Shown one piece after another: positions 8,323 to 16,837 of a stretch of 64,000 nucleotides of DNA. The position numbers and the translations under genes are program-made. Each line of letters begins with the position of its first letter. Within the stretch, counting starts at the first letter, position 1. A model generated the notes under the pieces. It was not told the origin of the DNA, searched no databases, and was given only the letters and a program-made list of their open reading frames with translations. The stretch comes from Achromobacter spanius (GTDB taxonomy: Bacteria; Pseudomonadota; Gammaproteobacteria; Burkholderiales; Burkholderiaceae_B): contig NZ_CP034689.1 of the NCBI RefSeq assembly GCF_003994415.1, positions 2,852,001-2,916,000 of the forward strand. The letters run 5' to 3'.

Positions 8323-8868
8323 TCAGCGGATCAGGCTGAGGAACTCTGCCCGCGTGGACGGGTTGTCGTGAAATTCGCCCAACATCACCGAAGTGACCAT
8401 GGACGAATTCTGTTTTTCCACGCCGCGCATCATCATGCACATGTGTTGGGCCTCGATCACCACGGCCACGCCGGCCGCGCCGGTCACGCTTTGCACGGCC
8501 TCGGCCACCTGGCGGCTGAGGTTTTCCTGGATTTGCAGGCGGCGCGCATACATTTCCACAATGCGGGCCACCTTGGACAAGCCCAGCACCTTGCCGGCCG
8601 GCAGATAGGCCACGTGGGCCTTGCCGATGAAGGGCAGCATGTGGTGTTCGCACAGCGAATACAGTTCGATGTTTTTCACCAGGACAATTTCGCGCGTGTC
8701 GGACGTGAACAGCGCACCGTTGACGATTTCGTCCAGGTCTTGCGAGTAGCCACGGCACAGATGGCGCATGGCCTTGGCCGCGCGGGCGGGCGTATCGGCC
8801 AAGCCTTCGCGGGACGGGTCTTCCCCTAGCGCTTCGAGAATGGCGGTGTAGTGCTTTTCCAATGACAT
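8323..8868 (-). CDS. folE: GTP cyclohydrolase I (type IA)
   Basis: A 181-residue enzyme that converts GTP to 7,8-dihydroneopterin triphosphate, the first step of tetrahydrofolate synthesis, as a cytoplasmic homodecamer. The zinc ligands are visible as C73, H76 (in SLCEHHMLPF) and C144 (in QHMCMMMRGV). Substrate-site phrases GKAHVAYLP, VLGLSKVARIVEMYARRLQIQ and MMMRGVEKQNS are intact. The length is normal for short beta-proteobacterial FolE proteins. The start at 8868 is preceded on its strand by an AGGAGT sequence. It is transcribed alone toward a hairpin terminator. Confidence 0.95.
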   Translation of the reverse strand: MSLEKHYTAILEALGEDPSREGLADTPARAAKAMRHLCRGYSQDLDEIVNGALFTSDTREIVLVKNIELYSLCEHHMLPFIGKAHVAYLPAGKVLGLSKVARIVEMYARRLQIQENLSRQVAEAVQSVTGAAGVAVVIEAQHMCMMMRGVEKQNSSMVTSVMLGEFHDNPSTRAEFLSLIR

Positions 8869-9054
8869 CGGGGGACTCCTGGGGCAACGCGTTCGTCGTG
8901 GCGTCGTGTCGTGCCGCGTCGGCGACGCGGAATTGCAGGCAAGTCTACCGCAGCACGGGATTGTCTACCGTGGCGCGGGGTTGTGTGCCATGGCCGCCGC
9001 CGCTGATGGGTTCCGTGCGACAAGCGTTTGTTTTCGCGGGCCGGCGTTGCCGCA

Positions 9055-9096
9055 CTTCACCCATCCTACGATCCACCATCCGTAGGATGGGTGAAG
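9055..9096. repeat. Perfect 16-bp inverted repeat
   Basis: CTTCACCCATCCTACG (9055-9070) and its exact complement CGTAGGATGGGTGAAG (9081-9096) flank a 10-base spacer. The right arm is also the left terminal repeat of the MITE-like element at 9081-9275, so a second, partial copy of the element seems to abut it on the left (similar flanking bases ttttcgcgggc at 9031 and 9234). Confidence 0.85.
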
Positions 9097-9275
9097 CGCG
9101 TCATTCGCTCTGCAAGAACCCCGCCAACAATCGCGCGCAACCCATCATGCAGACGTTCCCCGGGACCTATCGCGCAGATGTCCCCGTAACCTATCGCGCA
9201 GACGTTGGCGATGGGTTACGCGCGGCAGACGCCGGTTTTCGCGGGCAGGCCCTGCCGCGCTTCACCCATCCTACG
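9081..9275. repeat. MITE/REP-like palindromic element
   Basis: A 195-bp element bounded by 20-bp perfect terminal inverted repeats, CGTAGGATGGGTGAAGCGCG (9081-9100) and its complement (9256-9275). Inside are inner inverted arms around CGCGCGCAACCCATC (about 9132-9146) and GATGGGTTACGCGCGG (about 9210-9225). It holds no ORF of note. Its right terminus covers the stop codon of the neighbouring minus-strand hydrolase gene. Repeats of this general style occur as dispersed intergenic copies in many proteobacterial genomes; copy number here cannot be assessed from one window. Confidence 0.7.
9149..9221. repeat. Three tandem 24-25-bp repeats inside the palindromic element
   Basis: Three head-to-tail units start at 9149, 9174 and 9198. 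Each begins GCAGAYGT and ends in a cct/gtt-a-cgc block (cores GCAGACGTTCCCCGG, GCAGATGTCCCCGTA, GCAGACGTTGGCGAT). They fill the centre of the MITE-like element and probably reflect local duplication. They are too few and too similar in spacing to be a CRISPR array. Confidence 0.65.
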
Positions 9276-10164
9276 GTTTGAGTCCAGCCATCGCGCGACG
9301 CCATAGCGTTGGCCATTGTTCTGCCCAACAATAGGCGTGAGTCATGCCCGGCACGCTCTCCACGGTTGGTCGACGGGTGGCGGGATAACGGGCCGCGTAG
9401 CCGTGCGCCAGCGCCGGCGGAATCACGGTATCGCTGGCGCCGGCAAAGTGATACTGCGCCAGCCTAATCAGCCGGTCCGTTTCCGTGGCGGGGTCAAGCG
9501 AGCCGGTCAGCGGCGACAAACCGTGCAGACGGACCCAGGCGTTGGGATCAAGATTGCCGGCCACGCTCAATAGCGCGACCACGTCGTGGCGGCGGGCCGC
9601 GGCCAGCGCGGCGATCGCGGCGCCACCCGAATAGCCGACCAGCACCAGGCCACGGGGGCCCAGCCTGCGTTGCAACGCGTCCAGAGCCTGGTTCGTCGCC
9701 GCCACCGCTTCCGGCGCAAAGCGGCGCGTGGTCCAGAGCGCGGGGGAGCAGGGGGAGCGGTGCGCGCCGGTGAACTGGCAGGGCCGCGCCAGATAGGCGG
9801 CCTGACCTTCCGGTTGCGCCAACGCCAGGCGCAACCCCACGGGATCAATGGGCGTGGGGTCTGGCGAAACTTGGGACGGCGTCAGCCACGCCAAGCCGTC
9901 CCCTTCGATATACACGGTCAACCATCCCGTTTGTGCGGCGGGCGGCGGCGGGACATAGGCCCGCAAGGAAAAACCGGCCGCTTCCAGCGTCAGGGCCGAC
10001 CAGCCATGCGCGGCGGCAAGTGCGTCGGCGTGGTGGGCGCGCTTGGCCGGCGTTGGCGGCGTGGCGCAGCCGCTGGCCAGCACAAGCGCCGTCGCGGCGA
10101 TCAGGGGCCGCCATCCTGGCCAGCCCCCGAAACGCTGCGTTGGCTTAGAAGAACCAGCGCACAC
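9271..10164 (-). CDS. Lipoprotein alpha/beta hydrolase of unknown substrate
   Basis: A 297-residue protein predicted to be exported and lipidated. After a basic N-terminus come LIAATALVLASGC, with lipobox LASGC. The hydrolase core has YIEGDGLAW near the oxyanion region, a nucleophile elbow LVGYSGG, and a late His in GMTHAYCW. The Asp is probably in GASDTVIPP. The start is uncertain: GTG at 10164 gives a good signal sequence, and another GTG lies at 10197. Both overlap the 3' end of the upstream autotransporter gene (which ends at 10145), so translation is probably coupled. Its stop codon lies inside a palindromic repeat arm. A role in processing or anchoring the autotransporter is possible but not shown. 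Confidence 0.75.
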   Translation of the reverse strand: MCAGSSKPTQRFGGWPGWRPLIAATALVLASGCATPPTPAKRAHHADALAAAHGWSALTLEAAGFSLRAYVPPPPAAQTGWLTVYIEGDGLAWLTPSQVSPDPTPIDPVGLRLALAQPEGQAAYLARPCQFTGAHRSPCSPALWTTRRFAPEAVAATNQALDALQRRLGPRGLVLVGYSGGAAIAALAAARRHDVVALLSVAGNLDPNAWVRLHGLSPLTGSLDPATETDRLIRLAQYHFAGASDTVIPPALAHGYAARYPATRRPTVESVPGMTHAYCWAEQWPTLWRRAMAGLKP

Positions 10165-12946
10165 GCAACGAGGCCGTCTGGCCGAAGAAACGATCACGGC
10201 GCACGGCGTCGTAGCGCCCGGTGATTTCGGTGCCGCCTTCCGTGGTGTAGGACAGGCCGGCGCCCGCTCTCACCAGCCACGGCGACTGCTTGGTGCCGTA
10301 GGTTACGAAAGCCGCATCCGGGGCGCCCGCGAAGGCGGATGTGATGCTGGCGTCGCGGTTGTAAAGGTCATAGCCGACGCCGATGTTGGCCAAGGCGTTG
10401 AAGCGATCCGACAGCGCATGCGTGAACTTGCCGTCCAGCCCAAGCACCAGCGCGTCCGTGCTGCGCGACTTGACCTGCAAGCCCAAGCCGTTGGCGCCTT
10501 GCTCTTGGTAAGCGTCGTCTTTGATCCAGGTGTAATCCAGGCGCAGCGCCGGGGCGAACACCGTCTGCTCGCTCAGCGCAAAGCGCCGGTCCACCGAGAC
10601 GCCGGCATGCACCGTCTTGCTGTCATAGCGGGAATTGGCCGTCAAGCCCAGGAAGTCGATGTCGCGCTGCCCCTTGTTGCGCATGCGGCCGCCGTCCAGC
10701 TGGAACGACACGTCAGAGCGGCTGTCCAGCGCCTGCGAACCGTAGGTGATCAACTGATAGCTGTCGATGTCGGCTTTCTGACGCGGGCCGCTGGAATTGC
10801 TCGACACGTCGGTATGCGCGTAGGCAAATGCCAGGCCCAGGTTGGTGCCCGGGCGCACGCTGCCATCCACGCCGATGATCAGGCCGCCGGTGTCTGCGCT
10901 GTAACCGGGCACGCCGTCCTGGTCTTGCTGGCGCGAGTGGGTGCCGAAAGGTTTGATCCAGGCGTGGCGATCGCTGAAGAAACCGTCTCCGGAAGCCATG
11001 CCGCGGGTAGCGTCGATGCGCGATTGCACGACCCCGTTCACCGTGTTCATCGTGTTGTTGGCCAGCGACAGCCCATTGCCCGTCAGCAACGGCAGCGTCT
11101 GTTGCACCGCCGCGCTGACTTCCTCGGCGCTGCTGCTGTTGACGAACGCATCAAGCGCGCGCTGCAGTTCGGGGGACGTCGTGCCCTGGGCCAAAAGCTG
11201 GTCAAAGACCGCGGCGGCGCCACTGGCGCCGGGCGAACGCGGGTCGACCGCGCCCTGGATGCTTCGCATGCCCGTATCGCGCACCGCCAAATCAACGCCA
11301 TTGGCGCCGAACACTGCCGAGAAGGCGTAGCGCAGCGAGTTGTCGGTCAGGGCCAGACCGTTGTTGGTCACGCCGCCGTCGGCCGTCACCACATTGGCCA
11401 AGGTGCCGCCGACATAGCTGGATTTGACGTCCACGTCGATCGTGCCGCCCAGCGCGGCGCTGCCGCCCACGGCCAGCTTGCTGTAATCGTTCGCGCTGGC
11501 CGCCGCAATGCGCAGCGTGCCGCCGGCGGTCTGCGTGTAGTTGCCGCCAATCTTGCCCGACGTGGACGAACCCGTGTTGCGCGGGTTGTTCAGGTCGGCC
11601 CCTTGTTTAAGCAGCACGACGCCAGCGTTCGACAGGCTGGCCTGGTTGCCCAGCGACAGTCCGCCCGCCAGCACGCCGCCTGCTTCGTTGTTGACGGTGA
11701 ACTTGACGCCGTCATCCACGCGCACCGTGTCGCCCGCGCTGGTGATGGTGCCGCTGTTGGCCAGGCTGCCCCCCGCGGCCGCTGTGACATAGACGCCGGC
11801 GCCGCTTGCGTCGGTGACGTTGATCAGGCCCTGGTTGGTAATGCTGACTGCGCCGCCCGTGGAATCGGCCTGGATGCCATAGCGCGCATCGATACGACCG
11901 GCGTTCAAAAGGGTGATGCTGCCCAGCTCGGTGTTGGCCATCATGCCGGCGTTGGACGCGGCATTCAACACGCCCGTGGCGTCGTTGGTGACGGTGAGCT
12001 TGCCGGTGCCGTCGGTGTAGGCGCGGATGGCGGAATAGCCCGACACCGCGACCCGACGCAGCACGGTTTGGTGGTTGGCGGTAATGGTCCCGCTGTTGTA
12101 GACCAGCGTGTCGGCGCCCGTGCCGCCCGCCACCAACGCGTCGTAGTTGTCGGCGACCACCGTGCCACTGTTGATGATTTCGGCACCGCCCATGTTGGAC
12201 CATGCCACCAGGCCTTGCGCGGTCGTCGAGCGCACGCTGCCCGTGTTTTCGATGCGCGACGTGCCCGCATAGTTGATGGCGCGCGCGGCGGCCTGATAGG
12301 CCTGCACCGTTCCTTCGTTGCGGATGAGAACGGTGTCGGGTTTGGTGACATTGCCGCCGTCGGCATACAGGCCGCGCGACTGGGTCGAGGTCACCGAGCC
12401 CCGGTTGATCAAGGTCACCTTGCCGTTGTTGGACGTGGCGGTAATCCCGACGGTGTCGCTGCCCGTGGCGACCACGGTGGCGGCGCTGTCAATATAGATG
12501 TCGTTGCGAAATGCCGTGTTCGCGCTTTCGGACCGTACCCATAGGGCGCCGAACAGGCCCGCCGAGCGCAAGGTCACGCCTGAGCCGAGCTTTACGTTGA
12601 CGCTCCAGTCATCCGCGCTGGAATTCAGGAATACGGCGGGATAGTCATTGCGTTCAAGCGTCGTGCTGCCGGTAATGCTCAGGTTTTGCACGAACGGGCC
12701 CGTGGTGACCGACGGATCGTTACGCAGTGACACAGATGAAGCGGTGACATCCTCGACGAACAGCGACGAGGTGCCCGCGCCGCCGCGCAATTCGATTTCG
12801 GTCGGTCCGCATTGCAAGGCCACGACGCTGCCGGTGGCGGAACACCCCTCCAGCGCCGCGGGCACGGCAAACACCGGGGTAGAACCCAGAAGAAGCAGGG
12901 CGGGAAGAACCCGGTAAGGCAGGGAGGGGCGGTTACGCGGAGGCAT
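10145..12946 (-). CDS. Autotransporter (type Va) with beta-helical passenger
   Basis: A 933-residue outer-membrane autotransporter. The signal peptide is MPPRNRPSLPYRVLPALLLL then GSTPVFA (cleavage about residue 27). The passenger (about 30-600) is rich in repeated parallel beta-helix turns such as VTNDATGVLNAASN, ITLLNAGRIDARYG and SITNQGLINVTDASG. A pertactin-like junction (GNYTQTAGGTLRIAAASAND) precedes a linker. The barrel occupies about the last 280 residues (HAWIKPFGTHSRQQDQDGV through ITGRYDAVRRD) and ends in LRVRWFF with a terminal Phe, as expected for BAM recognition. No RGD motif or protease triad is evident, so function (adhesion or biofilm) is inference. A longer in-frame start at 13135 lacks a signal peptide and was not used. 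The gene shares its end with the next lipoprotein gene. Confidence 0.9.
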   Translation of the reverse strand: MPPRNRPSLPYRVLPALLLLGSTPVFAVPAALEGCSATGSVVALQCGPTEIELRGGAGTSSLFVEDVTASSVSLRNDPSVTTGPFVQNLSITGSTTLERNDYPAVFLNSSADDWSVNVKLGSGVTLRSAGLFGALWVRSESANTAFRNDIYIDSAATVVATGSDTVGITATSNNGKVTLINRGSVTSTQSRGLYADGGNVTKPDTVLIRNEGTVQAYQAAARAINYAGTSRIENTGSVRSTTAQGLVAWSNMGGAEIINSGTVVADNYDALVAGGTGADTLVYNSGTITANHQTVLRRVAVSGYSAIRAYTDGTGKLTVTNDATGVLNAASNAGMMANTELGSITLLNAGRIDARYGIQADSTGGAVSITNQGLINVTDASGAGVYVTAAAGGSLANSGTITSAGDTVRVDDGVKFTVNNEAGGVLAGGLSLGNQASLSNAGVVLLKQGADLNNPRNTGSSTSGKIGGNYTQTAGGTLRIAAASANDYSKLAVGGSAALGGTIDVDVKSSYVGGTLANVVTADGGVTNNGLALTDNSLRYAFSAVFGANGVDLAVRDTGMRSIQGAVDPRSPGASGAAAVFDQLLAQGTTSPELQRALDAFVNSSSAEEVSAAVQQTLPLLTGNGLSLANNTMNTVNGVVQSRIDATRGMASGDGFFSDRHAWIKPFGTHSRQQDQDGVPGYSADTGGLIIGVDGSVRPGTNLGLAFAYAHTDVSSNSSGPRQKADIDSYQLITYGSQALDSRSDVSFQLDGGRMRNKGQRDIDFLGLTANSRYDSKTVHAGVSVDRRFALSEQTVFAPALRLDYTWIKDDAYQEQGANGLGLQVKSRSTDALVLGLDGKFTHALSDRFNALANIGVGYDLYNRDASITSAFAGAPDAAFVTYGTKQSPWLVRAGAGLSYTTEGGTEITGRYDAVRRDRFFGQTASLRVRWFF

Positions 12947-12957
12947 GGTTATCGCAG

Positions 12958-12984
12958 GATGTAATAAGAAGTTAGCATTACATC
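12958..12984. promoter_or_regulatory. Inverted repeat just upstream of the autotransporter start
   Basis: GATGTAAT and ATTACATC form a perfect 8-bp inverted repeat with an 11-base spacer, starting 12 bp upstream of the autotransporter ATG. It lies in the 5' leader or promoter, in a locally AT-rich patch. It could bind a dimeric regulator or form an RNA hairpin that hides the translation start. No match to a known operator is claimed. Confidence 0.5.
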
Positions 12985-13061
12985 TCAATTTGTCACCAAA
13001 TGAACGCGGGAAAACCCTCGAATGGCCTCCTGATGGACAGGGATTTTTTGGCTTTGCCTGA

Positions 13062-13091
13062 CCCCTGCCTGCCCCTGCCTGCCCCTGCGTG
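13062..13091. repeat. Three 10-bp tandem repeats
   Basis: CCCCTGCCTG occurs at 13062 and 13072, with a third copy CCCCTGCGTG at 13082. The array lies between the minus-strand hypothetical gene and the autotransporter promoter. It is a short low-complexity repeat, possibly variable in length between strains. Confidence 0.6.
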
Positions 13092-13101
13092 TTCCCGCGC
13101 C

Positions 13102-13605
13102 TCAGCCTTCCTTGCCGAAGCCGCCGCTGGCCCACTCCGACGCGCGCTGTACCGTCAGCTTGTAGGTTGGCGCGACGTGGACCTGCGCCAGTTGTTCGCC
13201 CGATTCGTCGTAGGCGCTTAGCACGGCATAAGGCTCGTAGTCGTCGGGCACGATATCCAGCTTGATGGTCAGCCGGCCAGCGGCAGCGTCGATCTTCACG
13301 CTCTTGTGCAGCGTCGCATGTAATTGCTGTTCATGGCGGCGCAGCACTTCGTTGGCGGTTTTCACCAGCGTGAAGAAGGCGGGGGAGTCCAGCGGCTTGG
13401 GGTTCTTTTTGTCACGGCCCATGGTCCAGGGACCCACCAGGGCCGGCTCCGCCTGCCCATCCAACGTCATCTCGACGGCCCAACCGTCGTCGTCTTCATT
13501 CTTGATGATCCGCGCCGTCCAGCCGTCATCGCGCCAAAGCCTGGCTTCCTGTTCCTTGCGGGCCTCGGGGATAGCGTCGTCGTCGGGGTGGGAGGTGTCA
13601 TTCAC
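13102..13605 (-). CDS. Conserved hypothetical cytoplasmic protein
   Basis: A 167-residue acidic, soluble protein with no signal peptide or membrane segment. It starts with a charged region (MNDTSHPDDDAIPEARKEQE) and has an RLWRDDGWTARIIKNEDDDG / WAVEMTLDGQ beta-rich core, then PWTMGRDKKNPKPLDSPAF and a C-terminal KLDIVPDDYEPYAVLSAYD strand region. Codon use and GC3 match the neighbours, so it is a real gene. I do not recognise a domain of known function. Proteins of this size and look are common beside housekeeping genes in Burkholderiales, but that gives no role. It is encoded upstream of and in line with the autotransporter. Confidence 0.75.
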   Translation of the reverse strand: MNDTSHPDDDAIPEARKEQEARLWRDDGWTARIIKNEDDDGWAVEMTLDGQAEPALVGPWTMGRDKKNPKPLDSPAFFTLVKTANEVLRRHEQQLHATLHKSVKIDAAAGRLTIKLDIVPDDYEPYAVLSAYDESGEQLAQVHVAPTYKLTVQRASEWASGGFGKEG

Positions 13606-13697
13606 TGCGGTACTGCTCCTGGATTCGTCTGCTTGCAGACCGGCACTGTAGCCTACCCGGCGCCGACCGCCGGCGCCTTCCCCCGTTGTTGTCGTCT

Positions 13698-14453
13698 CTA
13701 GATGCCTTGGCCGCCGGATATTTCAATGCGCTGGGCGTTGATCCAGCGGTTGTCCTCGGCAAGCAGGTTCGCAACTGCCGGCCCGATGTCGTCCGCCACG
13801 CCCACGCGCCCCAGCGCCGTCATTTCCGCGAAGAATTGATTGAATTCCGGCGTATCGCGCACCGCGCCGCCGAAGAAATCAGTTTCGATCGCGCCCGGCG
13901 CCACCACGTTGACGGCGATGTTGCGGCTGCCCAGCTCCTTGGCCAGATAGACGGTCAGCACTTCGATCGCGCCCTTGACCGCGGCATAGACCGACCAGCC
14001 CGGGGTGGAAATTCGCGTCAGGGCAGAGGACAGGTTCACGATGCGGCCGCCGTCCGCCAACAGTGGCAGCAGCGCCTGGGTCAAAAAGAACACGCCTTTG
14101 AAATGCACGTCGACCAAGCGGTCGAACTGCGCCTCGGTCGTATCGGCAATCAGGGCTACATCGCCATGGCCGGCGTTGTGGATGAGGTGATCCAGCGTGT
14201 CGCGCTGCCATGTGTTGCGCAGCGTTGCCTTCAGGCGCTGCGCGAAGTCCGGAAAGGCCGAGGTGTCGCCTACGTCAAGCGGCAGGGCGACGGCCTTGCG
14301 GCCCATCTGTTCGATGTCGGCGACCACGGCGTGGGCGTCCGCTTCGCGGCGCTGGTAGGTGAAGATGACGTCGCCCCCTTTGCGCGCGATATTCAGGGCG
14401 GCGTTGCGGCCCAGCCCGCGGCTGCCGCCAGTGATGAAGGAAATTGTCGTCAT
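13698..14453 (-). CDS. Short-chain dehydrogenase/reductase
   Basis: A 251-residue classical SDR oxidoreductase. The nucleotide-binding motif is TGGSRGLG (residues 8-15), NNAG is present as HNAG (about 92-95), and the catalytic Ser is in LSSA. YAAVK gives Y156 and K160. The R near VIFTYQRRE suggests NADPH preference. SGGQGI ends the protein, as is usual. Substrate is unknown. The start at 14453 places the coding region directly at MTTISFITGG; earlier in-frame codons would run into the divergent promoter. It is divergently transcribed from an AraC-family gene at 14640, which very likely regulates it. AraC-SDR divergent pairs of this kind are common in Burkholderiales. Confidence 0.9.
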   Translation of the reverse strand: MTTISFITGGSRGLGRNAALNIARKGGDVIFTYQRREADAHAVVADIEQMGRKAVALPLDVGDTSAFPDFAQRLKATLRNTWQRDTLDHLIHNAGHGDVALIADTTEAQFDRLVDVHFKGVFFLTQALLPLLADGGRIVNLSSALTRISTPGWSVYAAVKGAIEVLTVYLAKELGSRNIAVNVVAPGAIETDFFGGAVRDTPEFNQFFAEMTALGRVGVADDIGPAVANLLAEDNRWINAQRIEISGGQGI

Positions 14454-14639
14454 GCTAAGGCTCCTTGGTTGAGGGTGAATCCGGGAGTGATTCTGAGCCG
14501 TCTGCGCGCCGCGGCCTTTGCCTGAATCGTGATGTCCTTGGCCTGTTTCTACGAAGATGCCGGCCGGGCTTTGAATGTCCGCTACGATCACGCTGCGGAC
14601 AAAACGACAGCAAAAACCACAAAGCCACGGCGCCTGCGT

Positions 14640-15536
14640 ATGAACGACTCATTACTCCGAACTGTCCGGCGTTACGTCGAGGCACATGGCGGCCCCACGG
14701 ACCTGGCCCAAACCCCCATCCCGGGTTTGGCCGTCATTCGGTGCATCCGGCCCAGCGGGCTGGAATATGCCATCTCTCGGCCGCTGGCCTGCCTGGTGTT
14801 GCAGGGCAGTAAACGGGTTTCGATGGGCACCCGAACCTTCGAATTCTCGGCGGGCGATTCGCTGCTGATTACGGCGGACGTGCCGACCGTCAGCCAGATC
14901 ACTGCCGCCAGCGGCGACCAGCCCTACCTGTCGCTGGTGCTGGATCTGGACATGGCGGTCATTGCGGAACTGGCCGTGGAAATGAAACTGCGCCCGCTGG
15001 CGCAAGATGTCCCCGTGCTGGTCGAACCCACCGATGCCGAAGTCGCGGATGCCGCGCTTCGGCTGATGCGCCTGATCGACCGCCCCGACGCCTTGCCGGT
15101 GCTGCAAACACAACTGCTGCGCGAGCTGCACTACTGGCTGTTGGCGGGACGGCATGGCGGGGCCATTCGTCAGTTGGGCGGTCCGGAAAAGCACGCCCGG
15201 CGCATCGCTCGGGCCATCGTCCTGCTTCGCACCGAATTCGCGCGGCCGCTGCCAATGGAGCGGCTTGCGGCCGAGGCCGGCATGAGCCCGTCGTCGTTCT
15301 ACCAACATTTCCGCGCCGCCACCTCCCTGTCGCCGCTGCAATTTCAGAAGCAACTGCGTTTGATCGAGGCCAGGCGGCTGCTGGCGGCGGGGGACGTATC
15401 GGCCAGCAGCGCCGCGTTTTCAGTGGGCTACGAAAGCGTGCAGCAGTTCACCAGGGAATATCGGCGAATGTTCGGGTTGCCCCCGGGCAAGGCGTCCGAG
15501 GCGCTTCGGGCCCACCTTGCCGACGTTCAGGCGTAA
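14640..15536 (+). CDS. AraC-family transcriptional regulator (AraC_N type)
   Basis: A 298-residue regulator. Residues about 20-180 are the cupin-like AraC_N domain (LEYAISRPLACLVLQGSKRV, GDSLLITADVPTVSQI). Residues about 200-290 hold two helix-turn-helix units: PMERLAAEAGMSPSSFYQHF, then VSASSAAFSVGYESVQQFTR with the FSVGYES signature of the second. The start at 14640 begins MNDSLLRTV; an upstream ATG at 14529 would add a non-conserved extension across the promoter. It is divergent from the SDR gene and codirectional with the hydrolase at 15595, so it may control both. Confidence 0.9.
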   Translation: MNDSLLRTVRRYVEAHGGPTDLAQTPIPGLAVIRCIRPSGLEYAISRPLACLVLQGSKRVSMGTRTFEFSAGDSLLITADVPTVSQITAASGDQPYLSLVLDLDMAVIAELAVEMKLRPLAQDVPVLVEPTDAEVADAALRLMRLIDRPDALPVLQTQLLRELHYWLLAGRHGGAIRQLGGPEKHARRIARAIVLLRTEFARPLPMERLAAEAGMSPSSFYQHFRAATSLSPLQFQKQLRLIEARRLLAAGDVSASSAAFSVGYESVQQFTREYRRMFGLPPGKASEALRAHLADVQA

Positions 15537-15594
15537 GCTTGCATGCGATGGCCAGCACAGATCCCGTTGCCGTAATGGAACCAAGGAGAACCCG

Positions 15595-16809
15595 ATGGGC
15601 TTGGCATTCAACAACCCGCTGCATGACGAATTCGGTACCTGGCCGGTTGCCTACATTCCGTATGGCGGGGCGGACATGGGCGAGATTCTTGCCGTGGGCC
15701 AGGCGGTGGGCGACGGCGACGACTGCGCCTTTCATGAGGCCTGGATGGCAGCGGGTGACCGCCTGGCCGACGAAGCCGCGCAAACGCAACGCCGTGGCCT
15801 GCGCGCCAGCGCAAGAGAGCTGTTTCTGCGCGCCAGCGCGTTCTATTCGGCGTCCTACCATCCGCTTTATGGCCCGCAACGCGACCCGCGCCTGCTGGCG
15901 GCCTTTCGTAAGCAGGTCGATGCGTTGGACCAGGGGCTGGCGTTGTCAGACGTGCCTGTCCTGCCGATGCGGATTCCGTTCGAAGGCACCTCCATGCCGG
16001 CCTACCTGATTCCCGCGGCCGGGCAGGAGCACGCCACCCGGCCTCTTGTCATCTTCACGAATGGGTACGACGGCACCATCACGGATCTTTATTTCGCGTC
16101 CGCCGTGGCGGCATCGCGCCGTGGCTACCATTGCCTGATTTTCGATGGACCGGGGCAGGGCGAGATGTTGGTTGAGCAGTGCCTGTATCTGCGCCCCGAT
16201 TGGGAAACCGTCATCGCGGCGGTGGTCGACTTCGCGCTGCAACTCAACGTCGTCGATCCGGCACGCATCGTGCTCAGCGGCTGGAGCCTGGGTGGTTACT
16301 TTGCGCCGCGCGCCGCATCCCAAGAGCATCGCCTGGCCGCATGCATCGCCGACCCCGGCTTGTGGGGCATCGCCGGGCCGTTTCGCGCGCTGGCCATCAA
16401 GCTTGGCGCGGCCCCCGATGCGGTGGCGGACCTGGGCGGCCTTGACGAACAGATCCTGGCGCAGTTTGAACACGTCATCGCAAACGACCCTGGCCTGAAG
16501 TGGAAGGTCCACCAGCGCGGGTTCTGGACCCATGGCGTGGATACGCTCAGCGCCTTTCTGCGCAGCGCAGACCAGTTCACCATGGACGGCCGCGCCGGCG
16601 CCATTGCTTGCCCGGTGCTGATGACGCTTGCCGAGCATGATGGCTTGTCAGCAGGCACCCAGGCTTTCTTCGATCAGCTTCAAAGTCCGACAAAAACCTT
16701 GCTTCGGTTCAGCGCGGCCGAAGGCGCCGGCATGCATTGCGAGATGCGGAACAGGTCGCTGTTGAACCGCAGGGTTCTTGACTGGCTGGACCAGGTGTTA
16801 TTCCCCTAG
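15595..16809 (+). CDS. Alpha/beta hydrolase, FrsA/DUF1100-like (C-C hydrolase or peptidase type)
   Basis: A 404-residue cytoplasmic hydrolase. A helical N-terminal region (about 1-130) precedes the hydrolase core. FDGPGQGE is the typical oxyanion-side motif, and the nucleophile elbow is GWSLGGY with S231. The acid is probably in LAEHDGLS and the base His in AGMHCEM near the C-terminus. This plan matches 2,6-dihydroxypseudooxynicotine hydrolase-like and polyketide-hydrolase relatives; substrate cannot be told. AAGGAG lies 8 bp upstream of the ATG, fixing the start. It follows the AraC gene by 58 bp and may be cotranscribed with it. Confidence 0.85.
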   Translation: MGLAFNNPLHDEFGTWPVAYIPYGGADMGEILAVGQAVGDGDDCAFHEAWMAAGDRLADEAAQTQRRGLRASARELFLRASAFYSASYHPLYGPQRDPRLLAAFRKQVDALDQGLALSDVPVLPMRIPFEGTSMPAYLIPAAGQEHATRPLVIFTNGYDGTITDLYFASAVAASRRGYHCLIFDGPGQGEMLVEQCLYLRPDWETVIAAVVDFALQLNVVDPARIVLSGWSLGGYFAPRAASQEHRLAACIADPGLWGIAGPFRALAIKLGAAPDAVADLGGLDEQILAQFEHVIANDPGLKWKVHQRGFWTHGVDTLSAFLRSADQFTMDGRAGAIACPVLMTLAEHDGLSAGTQAFFDQLQSPTKTLLRFSAAEGAGMHCEMRNRSLLNRRVLDWLDQVLFP

Positions 16810-16837
16810 CTGCTGTTCCGCTGGCTGTTATTTCCGA

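Noticed and set aside
9149..9221. Tandem repeats considered as a CRISPR array
   Set aside because: Units are contiguous without spacers, only three copies exist, and no cas gene is present. They are internal to a palindromic element.
9081..9275. Element considered as an insertion sequence or transposase remnant
   Set aside because: There is no transposase-coding sequence and it is under 200 bp; it fits a MITE/REP-like repeat.
10043..12544. Very long plus-strand open frame (about 830 codons) opposite the autotransporter
   Set aside because: It is the mirror of a GC-rich repetitive coding sequence. Its translation is Arg/Ala/Gly/His-rich without domains, signal or start region, while the minus strand encodes a complete autotransporter.
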